64,000 nucleotides of DNA from Amphibalanus amphitrite (lineage: Eukaryota; Arthropoda; Thecostraca; Balanomorpha; Balanidae). Below are positions 1 through 9,491 of this stretch, piece after piece. The translations under genes and the position numbers were made by a program. Within the stretch, counting starts at the first letter, position 1; each line of letters opens with the position of its first letter. Under the pieces are notes generated by a model. It did no database searches. It was not told the DNA's origin and saw only the letters and a list, made by a program, of their open reading frames with translations. The stretch is from assembly GCF_019059575.1 (NCBI RefSeq), contig NW_024881585.1, positions 377,001-441,000 of the forward strand. Reading direction: 5' to 3'.

Positions 1-99
1 GTCATCGGATTTCATCCACTATTTTTTGGAGGGGCCCAAATAAATTTAAAAAAAAACATTAAAAATAAAAATGTTAGAACTGAGAGAACCGAAGGGCCC
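1..99. repeat. GGGCCC-type repeat flank of BEL-1
   Basis: Short AT-rich stretch with GGGGCCC near 32 and GGGCCC at 94-99, matching the style of the repeat that resumes at 17450. It is the left target-site flank of BEL-1, and its last five bases GGCCC recur at 17450-17454. No gene is seen. Confidence 0.6.
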
Positions 100-304
100 T
101 GTTGTTTCTAAAACAACAAGTACCAAATTTGTTGCAGAAAGACGCGGATCGCTTGTAAAAGTGTCTCGTTTGGCGCGCGTGATTAATTGAAGAAAATTAT
201 TGCTTTGGACTGAAAAAGGCGAACTTTTGGTGTGATGCTGAACGAATAAGAATGATTTGCTTTTTTGTGTTTTTTCATTCACCGTAAACATATTTGTATT
301 AAAT
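100..304 (+). repeat. BEL-1 5' LTR, left part
   Basis: Matches 17169-17373 of the 3' LTR. It starts with TGTTGTTTCTAAAA and is cut at the TAAAT where LINE-1 inserted. The remainder of the LTR lies at 4545-4624. Confidence 0.9.
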
Positions 305-465
305 TTGTATTTGTATTTGTATTTGTATTGTATTATTTGCGTACGGTCTCCATGTGATGGCTTTTCAGACCGCGCATGTACGGATTTGTAAACACAAATA
401 CTACATTTAACATTGCCCATTACACATCATGAATGCATGCATGCATAGTCATTAGTCACACACGG

Positions 466-3420
466 CTACCCGTTACGACTGGCGTTCCAGTGGGCCGTTG
501 CACGGTAGTTGAAGAAACGCTTTGCGAGTTCCGTACGCACGCGGGGCAATTGTAGAAGGCCAGCTGAAGTAGAACGGGTACCTCTATCAGATACATCGTG
601 CCGGTAAACAAGCGACTCTTGTAGGATCTGTGGTGCATGTTGGTGGCTCATCAGTCTGCTGATGAACGACATGTCTCTCTTGCTTATCAAATCGTCAATG
701 GTGGACCAACCAAGCGATGCCAGGAGTGGTGAGACATGCTCTGACTTCCGGCTGCAGAAGATGATACGGGCACAATGATTAATCACACGCTGAATGCGAC
801 GCTTCTGGGTGATACCACATCCACCCCAGACGCTCAAACAGTATAAAATGTGCGGAAAAATAAGCGCCTCTATCAGAAATGTTTTAACTTCAGCTGATAG
901 ACCACGACAGAATTTTGATAGCCCATGAAGTGTTGCATAGCACCGTTTCACTACAAGAGAAACTTGCGCTTTCCATGATAAGTGTTCGTCAATGTCCAAC
1001 CCTAGAATTCTTGCTGAAGGGGAAGGACGCAAGATAACACTGTCTAAGTCAACAGAGAACTCTTCAATCTGACGACGCTGGCGTGTCTTAAACAATATGA
1101 TTTCTGTTTTCTTCGGATTAATTTTAAGACTATTGTTGACGAACCAGGACTGCGCTTCACTGAGGGTGTTCGCCACCCGCGCCTGCAGAGTAGCTAGGTC
1201 GGCACTGGAGTGAGCATGCAGAAACTGGACGTCATCTGCGTACATGACGACTTCAGCATCGCTTATGTACTCTGCAAAGTCATTTGCGTACAGCAAGTAG
1301 AGTACAGGTCCGAGCAAGGACCCTTGCACCACACCGTGGGTTACATGGGCAAGAGAACCTTCATGAACTCTCTGTTTGCGACCGCTTAACCAATCTTGGA
1401 ACCAATGCGTGTCAACCCCATACCAGCCAAGCTTATTTAGGAGACGGTGATGGGGGACGCTATCAAAGGCTTTGGACGTATCTACTGTCGCCAAGCAAGT
1501 GACTTGTTTCAAATCTAAGCTTTGAACAATAAAGCTGACAGTATGCATCATTGCGCACTCTGTTGAGTGTCCTGGGCGAAAACCATACTGGCGGTCACTG
1601 AGAATGTGGTGAGCCATTAAATAGTCCATGAGTTGATTGCACACCACTCTCTCAGTCAGCTTCGCTACAGTGGGTAGTATTGATATTGGTCTGTAATTAT
1701 TTGGATCGGAGCGTGATCCTGACTTGTGGAGTGGTAGAACTCTTGCGATTTTCCAGACAGCAGGCAGCAAACCGGATCCGAGTGAAGAATTGACAACATG
1801 CAGCAGTATGAGACCAATCACCGAAAAAGTCATACGAATCATCTGGATAGTAATTCCATCATCCCCAGATGCCTTTGAGTCTGACATTTGTCTCAGTGCA
1901 GTGCTTAGCTCAGTTATTGTTGCTGGACGCACACGGAAGGCTCCACTCACGACACACCGTGGGCGGGGTTCATCTGGGGTGCGTCCCTCTCTCTGAGTCT
2001 CTGTCTCAGCGGCCACCCGAGGGCCGCAGCTGGCGAAGTGGTTGTTCAGCTGGTCTGCCATCTCGTGGCTGGTGGTGTCCACGGGATCGGCGTTCTTCTT
2101 TGATGAGAGGAAAAACTGTTGCAGACCCTTCCATGCTGAGCCTCGTGAGTCTGTTAGGGAGCTTGCGAAGAAAGACGAGCGTGCTTGCTGGAAATCTTTC
2201 TTAACAGCGTTTCTTCTGTCTCGAAATGCCGCTTGGTTCTGTGGCGATGGGTCTCGTTGATAGGCCGCTCGCGCCTCGTCTCGAGCACGCATTGAGTCGC
2301 GCAGCTGTGCGTTGTTGACAAGCCAAGGACAGGGGGAGTGACGAGGTCTTACTTCGGTCACCGGCATGTGCTTGTCAATTATAGGAGACCAAATTGACAG
2401 CCACTCGGACCACTTCTCATTCATGTCTGAGGCGTAAAACACACCACTCCAGTCGGCCGACATCAGCTCAAGGCAGAGATCGTCAACTGACAGAGATCTC
2501 GTTGAACGGATGGTGACCGCGGGTCGCGGTTGCTTCTGACGGTCAGTTGAAATCTGAGTAATGATTAGATTATGGTCGCTACAGCTGTTTGGAATCACCA
2601 TGGCAGTCGGAGTCCCATCCTCTGTAGCTGGTACCAAGATGTGGTCGATCAGAGTTCCCGGACTGCCGTTCTCCGTCTGGCAAGGTCTTGTCGGCCGCGT
2701 TACTATTTGCTTGAGGCCAAAATCGTGTAGCATTTGCTTATAATGCTCCACTCCAGGCTTCTGCGGACTCAGTAAGTCAAAGTTCATGTCGCCAAGAACA
2801 AAAATCTTCCGTCCCAAGCTGTGCAGGTGAAGCAGTTGATCGTGCAGGTCGTCGGTGGCGGCAGCGGGGGCGGCTGGAGGCCGATAAACAGCACCGATCA
2901 CCACCGAATGGCAGCCGCCCAGGCTCAGCCATAGGCTCTCCAGCGGCGAGCCGGCTGACGGCACGTTCAGCGTCTCCGCGCGCAGATTGGACCTGTACAA
3001 AATGCAGATACCGCCACCTCGCACGCTCCGGCCATCAGCAGCCGGACGGTCAGCTCTGGCTACCTTGTATCCGGGGAAGATCAGGAATCGGGAGTCAAAA
3101 TCTGGCTGTAGCCATGTTTCTGTGACGCACATTATATCAATGCCATTATCCATTAGTAAAATGTTGACGTCGTCTAATGATGGCACAAGTGACCGGACAT
3201 TTAAATGTGCCAGTCTGAGCTTCTTGCCAGCTGAAAGCTTCGATCTACAGGTTTGCTTTGCATTCGATTCCGACGGGGCCAAGTTCTGTGCAGCTAACGA
3301 AAGATCACGAGCGACTAATCTAAAAAACCGTCCACTTCGCTGAGGAGCAGTTGTGCCACGTTTCTGGCTCCTTCCCAGGTGTATTGCACTCCGGTCCTGT
3401 TGATCCCGTTGTGCATGCAC
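466..3420 (-). CDS. LINE-1 ORF2: AP-like endonuclease plus reverse transcriptase
   Basis: An open frame of 984 residues. The endonuclease/exonuclease/phosphatase domain spans about residues 68-295: an HLNVRS block, then TETWL with the metal-binding Glu, GAVYRP, LGDMNFD, and SDHNLI with the catalytic Asp-His. The RT core follows at about 520-800, with YRPISILP, DTSKAFDS (catalytic Asp), VVQGSLLGP and MYADDVQF (YADD). A C-terminal region with conserved His and Cys follows, as in CR1/Jockey ORF2. There is no RNase H domain. It nicks target DNA and primes reverse transcription from the nick. The start at 3420 overlaps the ORF1 end by about 106 bases in another frame, so the true start or a reinitiation mode is uncertain. 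All visible catalytic residues are present, so the copy may be competent. Confidence 0.92.
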   Translation of the reverse strand: MHAQRDQQDRSAIHLGRSQKRGTTAPQRSGRFFRLVARDLSLAAQNLAPSESNAKQTCRSKLSAGKKLRLAHLNVRSLVPSLDDVNILLMDNGIDIMCVTETWLQPDFDSRFLIFPGYKVARADRPAADGRSVRGGGICILYRSNLRAETLNVPSAGSPLESLWLSLGGCHSVVIGAVYRPPAAPAAATDDLHDQLLHLHSLGRKIFVLGDMNFDLLSPQKPGVEHYKQMLHDFGLKQIVTRPTRPCQTENGSPGTLIDHILVPATEDGTPTAMVIPNSCSDHNLIITQISTDRQKQPRPAVTIRSTRSLSVDDLCLELMSADWSGVFYASDMNEKWSEWLSIWSPIIDKHMPVTEVRPRHSPCPWLVNNAQLRDSMRARDEARAAYQRDPSPQNQAAFRDRRNAVKKDFQQARSSFFASSLTDSRGSAWKGLQQFFLSSKKNADPVDTTSHEMADQLNNHFASCGPRVAAETETQREGRTPDEPRPRCVVSGAFRVRPATITELSTALRQMSDSKASGDDGITIQMIRMTFSVIGLILLHVVNSSLGSGLLPAVWKIARVLPLHKSGSRSDPNNYRPISILPTVAKLTERVVCNQLMDYLMAHHILSDRQYGFRPGHSTECAMMHTVSFIVQSLDLKQVTCLATVDTSKAFDSVPHHRLLNKLGWYGVDTHWFQDWLSGRKQRVHEGSLAHVTHGVVQGSLLGPVLYLLYANDFAEYISDAEVVMYADDVQFLHAHSSADLATLQARVANTLSEAQSWFVNNSLKINPKKTEIILFKTRQRRQIEEFSVDLDSVILRPSPSARILGLDIDEHLSWKAQVSLVVKRCYATLHGLSKFCRGLSAEVKTFLIEALIFPHILYCLSVWGGCGITQKRRIQRVINHCARIIFCSRKSEHVSPLLASLGWSTIDDLISKRDMSFISRLMSHQHAPQILQESLVYRHDVSDRGTRSTSAGLLQLPRVRTELAKRFFNYRATAHWNASRNG

Positions 3421-4331
3421 TCACTCAGCCGATACCGGAGGTCTAAAAATCTTGCTCCATTGGCGTCACACAGCGCTTGAAGTCGGTCGTTCACGAGGCG
3501 TGCTGTATCTGCCGCCTGCTGGCCTGCATCACGCCTTTCAGCGACGGAGCAGACAACCACATCACGTGTGTTCGGCTGCATCTTGGCCACACTGATTGTC
3601 TGGACAAATCCTACCAGGACATTGTCTACAGTGGAGTTCAGTATGTCCTTTTCCCCGAAGTGAAGGACGACATCAACTGCTTCCGCGTTTGTTTTTCTGA
3701 TGGCCAAGGGAAGCTTTTGACTGATGTCAGCACAGCGGGATTCTTCGGCTGCTGAGAAGATAACACTATCTTCGAAGCGGAATTCCTCTTGTGCTGCGTT
3801 ACGGACCCGCCGGACGTTGTCTCCGCCGATCAGCACCGCTCCGCTGGAGAAAGCCTTGCGCTTCTTAGCCCGTTTGTTCGTCACTTTGGTCCAGCCGCCG
3901 TCTTCAGGGAGTTTTTCCGCTTTGTCGTTCTTCGTTTTGCGTTGCTGTGTTTGGTCGAGTAAATCGCCAGTCACATGCTCCTCATCTTGGGAACGGTGAA
4001 CTTGTATAGCATCATCGGGCGCTTGGCTTCCATTTTGCAGTGCCCCATTTCGAAGGAGTTCCTCCATGTTCTTAACACGATTCCCCAGCCGTTCGATCTC
4101 ATCACTTACGTTGCGAATCATGGTGTTCATATCTGATGCCATGACACTTCCAAGCTTCTGCATTTCTGTTGCAACACGGCGTTCAACTTCTGTAGAAATA
4201 ATTTCTTTCAACTCTGACATCTTGAAAACAAGAGTACAGTCCTTCATAATAGCGTTTGCAACTCCGCGGAAATTGCGTGAATGACTCACGTTCTTTGACA
4301 AAACAAAATTCAAGAAGGATGAGCTAGGCAA
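3315..4331 (-). CDS. LINE-1 ORF1: coiled coil plus degenerate SGNH-hydrolase-like domain
   Basis: 338 residues, upstream of and overlapping ORF2. Residues about 35-95 form a heptad-rich, charged coiled coil (KELEEI-like periodicity up to MEELLRNG), suited to oligomerising on element RNA. Basic residues follow (KRAKKRKAF near 155-165). The C-terminal part resembles the esterase domain found in CR1-type ORF1: VLIGGDN in the place of the block I GDS, VVLHFGEKD in the place of the GxND block, and a C-terminal block at TWEGARNVAQLL where a DxxH motif would sit. The nucleophile Ser and the terminal Asp-His are not evident, so catalysis is doubtful while the fold may persist. The domain assignment is by motif only. 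Confidence 0.72.
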   Translation of the reverse strand: MPSSSFLNFVLSKNVSHSRNFRGVANAIMKDCTLVFKMSELKEIISTEVERRVATEMQKLGSVMASDMNTMIRNVSDEIERLGNRVKNMEELLRNGALQNGSQAPDDAIQVHRSQDEEHVTGDLLDQTQQRKTKNDKAEKLPEDGGWTKVTNKRAKKRKAFSSGAVLIGGDNVRRVRNAAQEEFRFEDSVIFSAAEESRCADISQKLPLAIRKTNAEAVDVVLHFGEKDILNSTVDNVLVGFVQTISVAKMQPNTRDVVVCSVAERRDAGQQAADTARLVNDRLQALCDANGARFLDLRYRLSECMHNGINRTGVQYTWEGARNVAQLLLSEVDGFLD

Positions 4332-4544
4332 AGAATCACGAAATTAGGCCAAAAACCACAAATATTATCTTGATATTATTCGTAAATACTTTGGTTTTAA
4401 CTTCCAGTCTTCCGGCCTCTGATCAAAAATTAAATCTGCTATTTAATGAGATACAGCACCACTATTAACTCTCACTAATACCGCACAAAAATACAGGAGA
4501 ATTAGGAACGGTCCGACCAATCCAAAAAACTCCCATCAAAACGA

Positions 4545-4624
4545 TAAATATATCGCGGAAATGTGTTATTAAACTTTTACGTTAAAACCGGCAAAAACAG
4601 TAGAGATGTTGAATAGAGCCAACA
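4545..4624 (+). repeat. BEL-1 5' LTR, right part
   Basis: Continuation of the 5' LTR after LINE-1. It matches 17370-17449 closely and ends in GAGCCAACA. The first five bases are the LINE-1 target duplication. Confidence 0.88.
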
Positions 4625-4629
4625 TTTAA

Positions 4630-4648
4630 TGGTCCTCCGGGCCGGATC
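4630..4648 (+). promoter_or_regulatory. BEL-1 primer binding site, tRNA-Tyr-like
   Basis: Starts TGGTCCTCCGGGCCGG five bases after the LTR. The reverse complement ends in GGACCA and resembles the 3' end of arthropod tRNA-Tyr (AAGGACCA preceded by ATCCGGCTCG) with two or three differences. The tRNA identity is an inference. Confidence 0.6.
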
Positions 4649-4680
4649 GTTTAACGTAACAGTACGAAAATAATGAAAGG

Positions 4681-6304
4681 ATGAGTGAAGCACAAGAACG
4701 CTTATCGCTGAAGACTAGGAGTGTGGCGGAGTCCACTCGCACGGCATCCTCAAGCAGAAGTGACGTGTGGAAAAGAGCACAGCTTTCCCAACTCAAGGCA
4801 GAGCAAGCGAAGAGAGCTGCAGAGGCTGCCATGAGAAACGCCGAGCGGGCTGCTGAAGCTCAATTGCAGCAAATAAGGGACCAGACCAACGCTGAAGCAC
4901 AACGGGCCGCAGATCAAGCAGAGCTAGACGCCCTGGAACTGAAGTTATTCGACCAGAGTGAAGCTCGTAGCACCTCAGTCAGATATGTGAGAGAAAGGGA
5001 GCGTCGGTCAAGACCAAGATCTTCCGACAGCACGGAAGGGAAACGCGAGAAACTCGAGCTAGGACAAGAAGAGCCACAAAACAGAACAAAGGGCTGGATC
5101 GAAAGCCTACCAGTTGTGCATGGCTAAGGAAGGGAGTATCCAGCCCTCCCAAAGGTAGCCTTGGACAAATTCGACGGCTCACCACTTGAATGGCCCAGAT
5201 GGAGCGCCCCATTCAAAACGCTAGTGCTTGACAACCCGACGTTGACAGATACTGAACGCATGGTCCATCTGCAATCCTGTCTGACTGGTGACGCGCGCGA
5301 TGCGGTTAAGGGACTACTTTGTAATGGAAGTCTGTACCATGAAGCGATGGACGAGCTGCAACTGCAGTTTGGTGACCAGAGCACAGTCGTAAGCGGCCTT
5401 TTGACGAGTGTGCTGCAGCCCCCGGTAGTACAACCAAACGATCTTAAAGCTCTGACTCACCTGCCACGAGCTCTGCATGCGACTGTTAGTGTGCTGAATA
5501 CGATGGGCTTTCAGGGTGATCTGACAGCAACTACGAACCTTCGTCAAGTCGTCTCGAAGTTGCCGACCTCCCTTGCTTGGCAGTTGGGCCAGAGGGAGAT
5601 GGAGATGCTGCCAAGAGTGCCGACGCTGGTGGATTTGGACCTGTGGTTGAAGGATTTGGTGCTGGCTGGTCGCCGCGCCTTTCCAGGTCTGACCCAGCAA
5701 AGCCCGGCAGCGGTGGAACCGAAGCGGCATTCAAATAACAGGAGGTCATTATCGCCCCGGGGGAGAGACCACAGGCGTCAGAATAACGACACCTGGCACA
5801 CGACATTGAGCACTGTAGCCAAAATCGAGAATGTCTGCAAGGTGTGTGAGACGGGGGCTCACCAGGTAGGTGAATGCCCGACTTTATCGGCAATGACGTC
5901 AGAGGAGCGGCTACAGTGGGTGCGGGACAGCCGCCGCTGCTTTCGCTGTCTCAGTGACAAGCACTGGGCCAGGAAATGTCGAGAAAAACCAGTCTGCGGA
6001 GTGGCAGGATGCAAGGGAAGACATCACACTCTCCTTCTTCACCGATCAGTGCCGGCCCCAGCTCATCCAGAACAGTCGGACAAAACAGCCACGGACCACC
6101 CAAGACACGTGATGACCACAGGCACTGACCGCCCGGAGCGAACCACGACCGTACTCCAGGTCGTCCCGATCAGGATAGATGGCAAAAATGGATCATATCT
6201 TGACACTCATGCCATGTTGGACTCAGGCGCTGACACATCTCTTTGTGCAGAAAGCGTGGCCCGGATGCTGCAGATCACGGGACCCATGGACGAGTTACGG
6301 CTCA

Positions 6305-6310
<6 letters not shown>
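4681..6310 (+). pseudogene. BEL-1 gag and start of protease, broken
   Basis: One frame from ATG 4681, interrupted by an in-frame TAA at 5125-5127 and continuing in the same frame from 5128. The first 148 residues are an Ala/Glu/Arg-rich helical segment. After the stop comes the typical Pao gag core (FDGSPLEWPRW near 5170). Two CCHC zinc knuckles follow (5837-5878 and 5938-5979, spacing CX2CX4HX4C) and then a CGVAGC-type cluster ending in a His-rich strand. The aspartic protease begins at LDSGADTSLC (about 6214-6243). LINE-3 interrupts the protease at 6310 and the frame resumes in register at 13355. Gag packages element RNA and the protease matures Gag-Pol. Confidence 0.88.

Positions 6311-6364
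<54 letters not shown>
6311..6364. repeat. (AG)n microsatellite, 3' tail of LINE-3
   Basis: 27 uninterrupted AG units directly after the AGTAATG duplication. On the minus strand this is the (CT)n tail following GAATAAATGGT. It creates a false RERERE-type reading frame and is not coding. Confidence 0.9.
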
Positions 6365-6367
<3 letters not shown>

Positions 6368-6689
6368 ATTTATTCAATAACAAACAGATGAATGTAACAA
6401 ATAAAGTAGGCAATTGGCGCAAAAGTGCTACGCACTTAAATCGTGGCGCCGCTTGCTAAACGAGAAGTACTTGATGTATATAGCAACAATAATAATGATG
6501 AAACACAATGGAACAAGAAGAACGGAATAAAAATATTTATGTTGCAAAACATGTCAAAGTGATCGTCGATCGACCGGACCGCCCAAGCCCGGTAACGCTC
6601 CACGACCCAGGCGGCACTGCAAGGCTGCTCTGCACCGCGCCCACTCGTCCGACCACGGTAGTGGTGAGGATTGGGACTGGGATGTTGTA

Positions 6690-8115
6690 TTATAAGCGAT
6701 GGGTATGGATGATGAAGGATTGGACAGCGGTGGCAACCACACGGCCCTCCTCACGACTCAGGTCTGTACCGTGGATAAGGATGTCGAGTTGTTTGGAGGA
6801 AGGGAGAGTGGAAAAGTCAGTGCGGATGACGGGCGACACGGTGTTGTAAAGAATGTTTCGCTGAGTATGATAAAGTGGACAGGAAAGTAGGAAATGTTTT
6901 GTGTTTTCAGAATTATAGCCGCAAGTGCAAGAGGGTGAATTAGCTTGTTGTATGGAGAAAAGATGAGCATTAAGTCTTGAAGTATTCAGTCGTAGTTTTG
7001 TGTGTAAAATGTTGCCTGTTTTTGTGCCTAGGAAATAATACAGAGGTGGACGGGGTTGTGTAATCAGTTCTTTTAGGTGTTTTTTAAAAGTAAAGTAGTT
7101 ATTGTTTGTGCGTAGATGTTCGGGCAATGTGTTCCAGAGGCTTGTAGAGGATGGGACGAAGGATCGGTAATAGGATGTGGTTCTGGCCAATGGTATTGTT
7201 TGAGCTGAAATATTTCGTAAAGTTCGTGTTGTGTTTTGCTGTCTTGTGTTAGGAATAATGGTCTTAATAAATTCGGGAACTAAAGGATTGAATATTAATT
7301 TGTGATAAAACTGAAGTTTGTGGATTTTCCGTCTGTCGGTCAAAGAAGTCCATCCTAGTTCTCGTCGCAGTCCATTAGTCGATGTCCGGAGTCCAGTCCC
7401 AGTGATCAGTCGTGCTGCTCTGTTTTGTGCTTTTTCTAGTCGCATGCCGTCAGTCGTTGTGATGTGTCCGTCGTAAGTGATGTCACAATAGTCGAGAAAA
7501 GGTTGAACGTAAGTAATATAGAGAGATAGAAGCATTCCTTTAGGTATGTGTTTTGCTATTGGGTATAAAGGGCCCATAGAACGATTAAATTTTAGAAGGA
7601 CGTCATTAATGTGTGTGTGAAAACGTAAATCTGCGGATAGTGTGAGGCCGAGATGTTTATGGTCATTTACTATTGGAATGGGGTTACCGCCGAAAGTAAG
7701 GGTTGGTCGATTAGTTTGTTGTCGATGTGAGAAAGTTTGTTGTGTGGTTTTCGTAGCATTGAATGTTAAAGCCCATGTTTGTCCGTAGTTGTGTATAATG
7801 TCTACATAGGTCTTTCTGTAGTGTCATTTGTGCGTCGTGAAAGTTGTCAGTTGGAGAGTAAGACGAGTATAAAGAGCAGTCATCGGCATAAAAAGCATTT
7901 TGTTTGTGGTTTTGTCACATAGTCCGTTTAAATATAAAATCGCCAGAAGTGGCCCTAAAACCGATCCTTGCCTTGCGGTACCCCAGCGTCAAGTGTCAGT
8001 GTCTGTGATGTAATATTATTAATGTCAACTGTCTGCTGTCGGTCCGTCAGATAAGATTCAAGCCACGTCAGTAAGTTTGCCCACGCTTGTTTGTCGGTTT
8101 TTCGTTTTCGGGCAG
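6690..8115 (-). pseudogene. LINE-3 RT C-terminal half and C-terminal domain
   Basis: Minus-strand fragments. A segment at about 7970-8113 carries the RT thumb side (QAWANLLTWLESYLTDRQ, then DAGVPQG), where the frame breaks. A YADD-like block follows in another frame near 7855-7885. At 6690-7577 lies the conserved C-terminal region (YVQPFLDYCDITYDGH, ARLITGTGLR, RRELGWTSLTDRR) with a CTCGYNSENTKHFLLSCP zinc-like cluster near its end, as in CR1/L2-type elements. Non-functional. Confidence 0.85.
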
Positions 8116-9299
8116 CACCCGCGCCCGGCTGGGGGTCCTGGATTTCCACGCCCTGCTGGGGGGGGGGGGGTGTTTGAACACCCCCCTTCTAACTCGGCTC
8201 CTGGGCCACGTAGCGATACGCGGAAGGCGGCGTTCGAAAGAGCGTCAAAAATAATGACGAAATCACTTCGGTCAATTTTTTGGTCAGGTCAAAGGTCAGG
8301 TCACCAGAGGTCATTGAAGGCAAAATTTCGCCGATTTCCAGGTCGAATGTCGAAAATTTCCAAGAAGCCAACGCATAACTCGGGAACCAATAGAGCTACA
8401 GCGCCGCGGAAAAGCGCATTCGATAGCCCTATTAACGCCCTTTCTGAGTAATTCTCTCAGAATTGACCTATCTTCAACAGTTTTGCCTGCAGGGGGCAAA
8501 AACTGCCAAAATAGCCGATTTTTTCGAAAACAGTTTTTCTGCGTTAACTTTTGACCCAAGCCTTGTACGAGCTTACTTTTACCGGCATCGTGTTCCTCTC
8601 GTCAAGACGCATCGAATGAACTATAATTTGACCTTGAAAGGTCAACTTGAAAATTTGACCTCAGGTCAAGGTCATGACCTGACCGGAAAGGGTCACGTTG
8701 CATATCAGTAGATCCGTATCGTCGAGCTGAACACATCTAAGGCGTTTTCATCGCTCTAGCATGCCTCTATCAAAAGTTATTTGCGAAAAACTGTTAGATA
8801 CCATTCGTGACCTAAGATGACCTCAGGGCATAAACAAGGGTCACGGACACCATTTTCATGTTCAGTGTGTCTAAACTACTTATAATTCAGTGTTTGGAAG
8901 TGTTTATAATGTCTTTCGTCCAAAAGAGGCGCATTTCAATTTCCTCCCATTGACTTATAATGGGGAGGTCGCAAAATTGACCTGACCTTAGGTCATCGAT
9001 ATCAAAATTTTGAGATATACATTTTGTACACGCTATTGCTCTTAGCAATCGCTGAAAGTTTCAAAGCGATCGGTCACTCGGTGTAGCTATGACAGACATT
9101 TAAAGTTTTTATGAGGTGAGGTCACTTCAAGTGACCTGGTGACCTGACCTTGAATGACCTTGGTCTGAAATTTTTACAACATGTGTAGAATTGATGTATA
9201 ATAAGGTGTACCAAAAACGGCGGCGCTGAGAAATTCGCGAAAAACCACAAGGGGGGGGGTGTTCAAACACCCCCCCCCCCCCAGCAGGGCGCGGGTTAA
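8116..9299. mobile_element. MITE A, copy 1 (TTAA type, left end lost)
   Basis: About 95 percent similar by eye to copy 2 at 9492-10688. The right end is GGGCGCGGGTTAA with TTAA at 9296-9299. The left end starts ACCCGCGCCC without TTAA, directly against LINE-3 RT sequence. It holds a G-tract hairpin at each end (TGTTTGAACACCCCC type) and many AGGTCA or TGACCT half-sites (for example 8290-8310, 8630-8690, 9110-9160). It has no coding capacity. The missing TTAA coincides with missing RT sequence, so the left junction is a deletion or recombination point. Confidence 0.85.
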
Positions 9300-9491
9300 A
9301 TAAACGTTCACGTTTCCTTATTTCCTTCAGAAGTTCTGGTGTCACCCAAGGTTTGTCATGTCTTCGTTTGCTTTGTTTTATCGGTATGCACTCTCTGGCT
9401 GCGTCAATTATACGGTTAGTAAAATCAGTCGCTGCGTCATCAGTGTCCTTGTTAAGAATAGATGTCCAGTCTGTTTGTTGTAAAATGTGTG
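9300..9491 (-). pseudogene. LINE-3 linker between endonuclease and RT
   Basis: Minus-strand open segment between MITE A1 and A2, with motifs DAARECIPIKQSKRRHDKPWV and TPELLKEIRKRERLF. This block (KPWW/V, two basic helices) is the usual linker after the EEP domain in CR1/L2-type ORF2. It continues in register with the endonuclease segment across the TTAA at 9492. Confidence 0.85.

Larger units (their letters stand above)
305..4544 (-). mobile_element. LINE-1: two-ORF APE-type non-LTR retrotransposon, apparently full length
   Basis: Minus-strand LINE inserted in the BEL-1 5' LTR and flanked by TAAAT (300-304 and 4545-4549). Its order on its own strand is a 5' UTR (about 4332-4544), ORF1, an overlapping ORF2, and a 3' tail of ATACAA-type repeats near 305-330. 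ORF1 and ORF2 have no internal stop. The protein style (endonuclease plus RT without RNase H, ORF1 with an SGNH-like fold, microsatellite tail) fits the CR1/Jockey group. The exact clade needs a tree. Confidence 0.9.

Noticed and set aside
6309..6459. RERERE-rich end of a reading frame
   Set aside because: It is translation of the (AG)n tail of LINE-3 after the true protease frame is interrupted.
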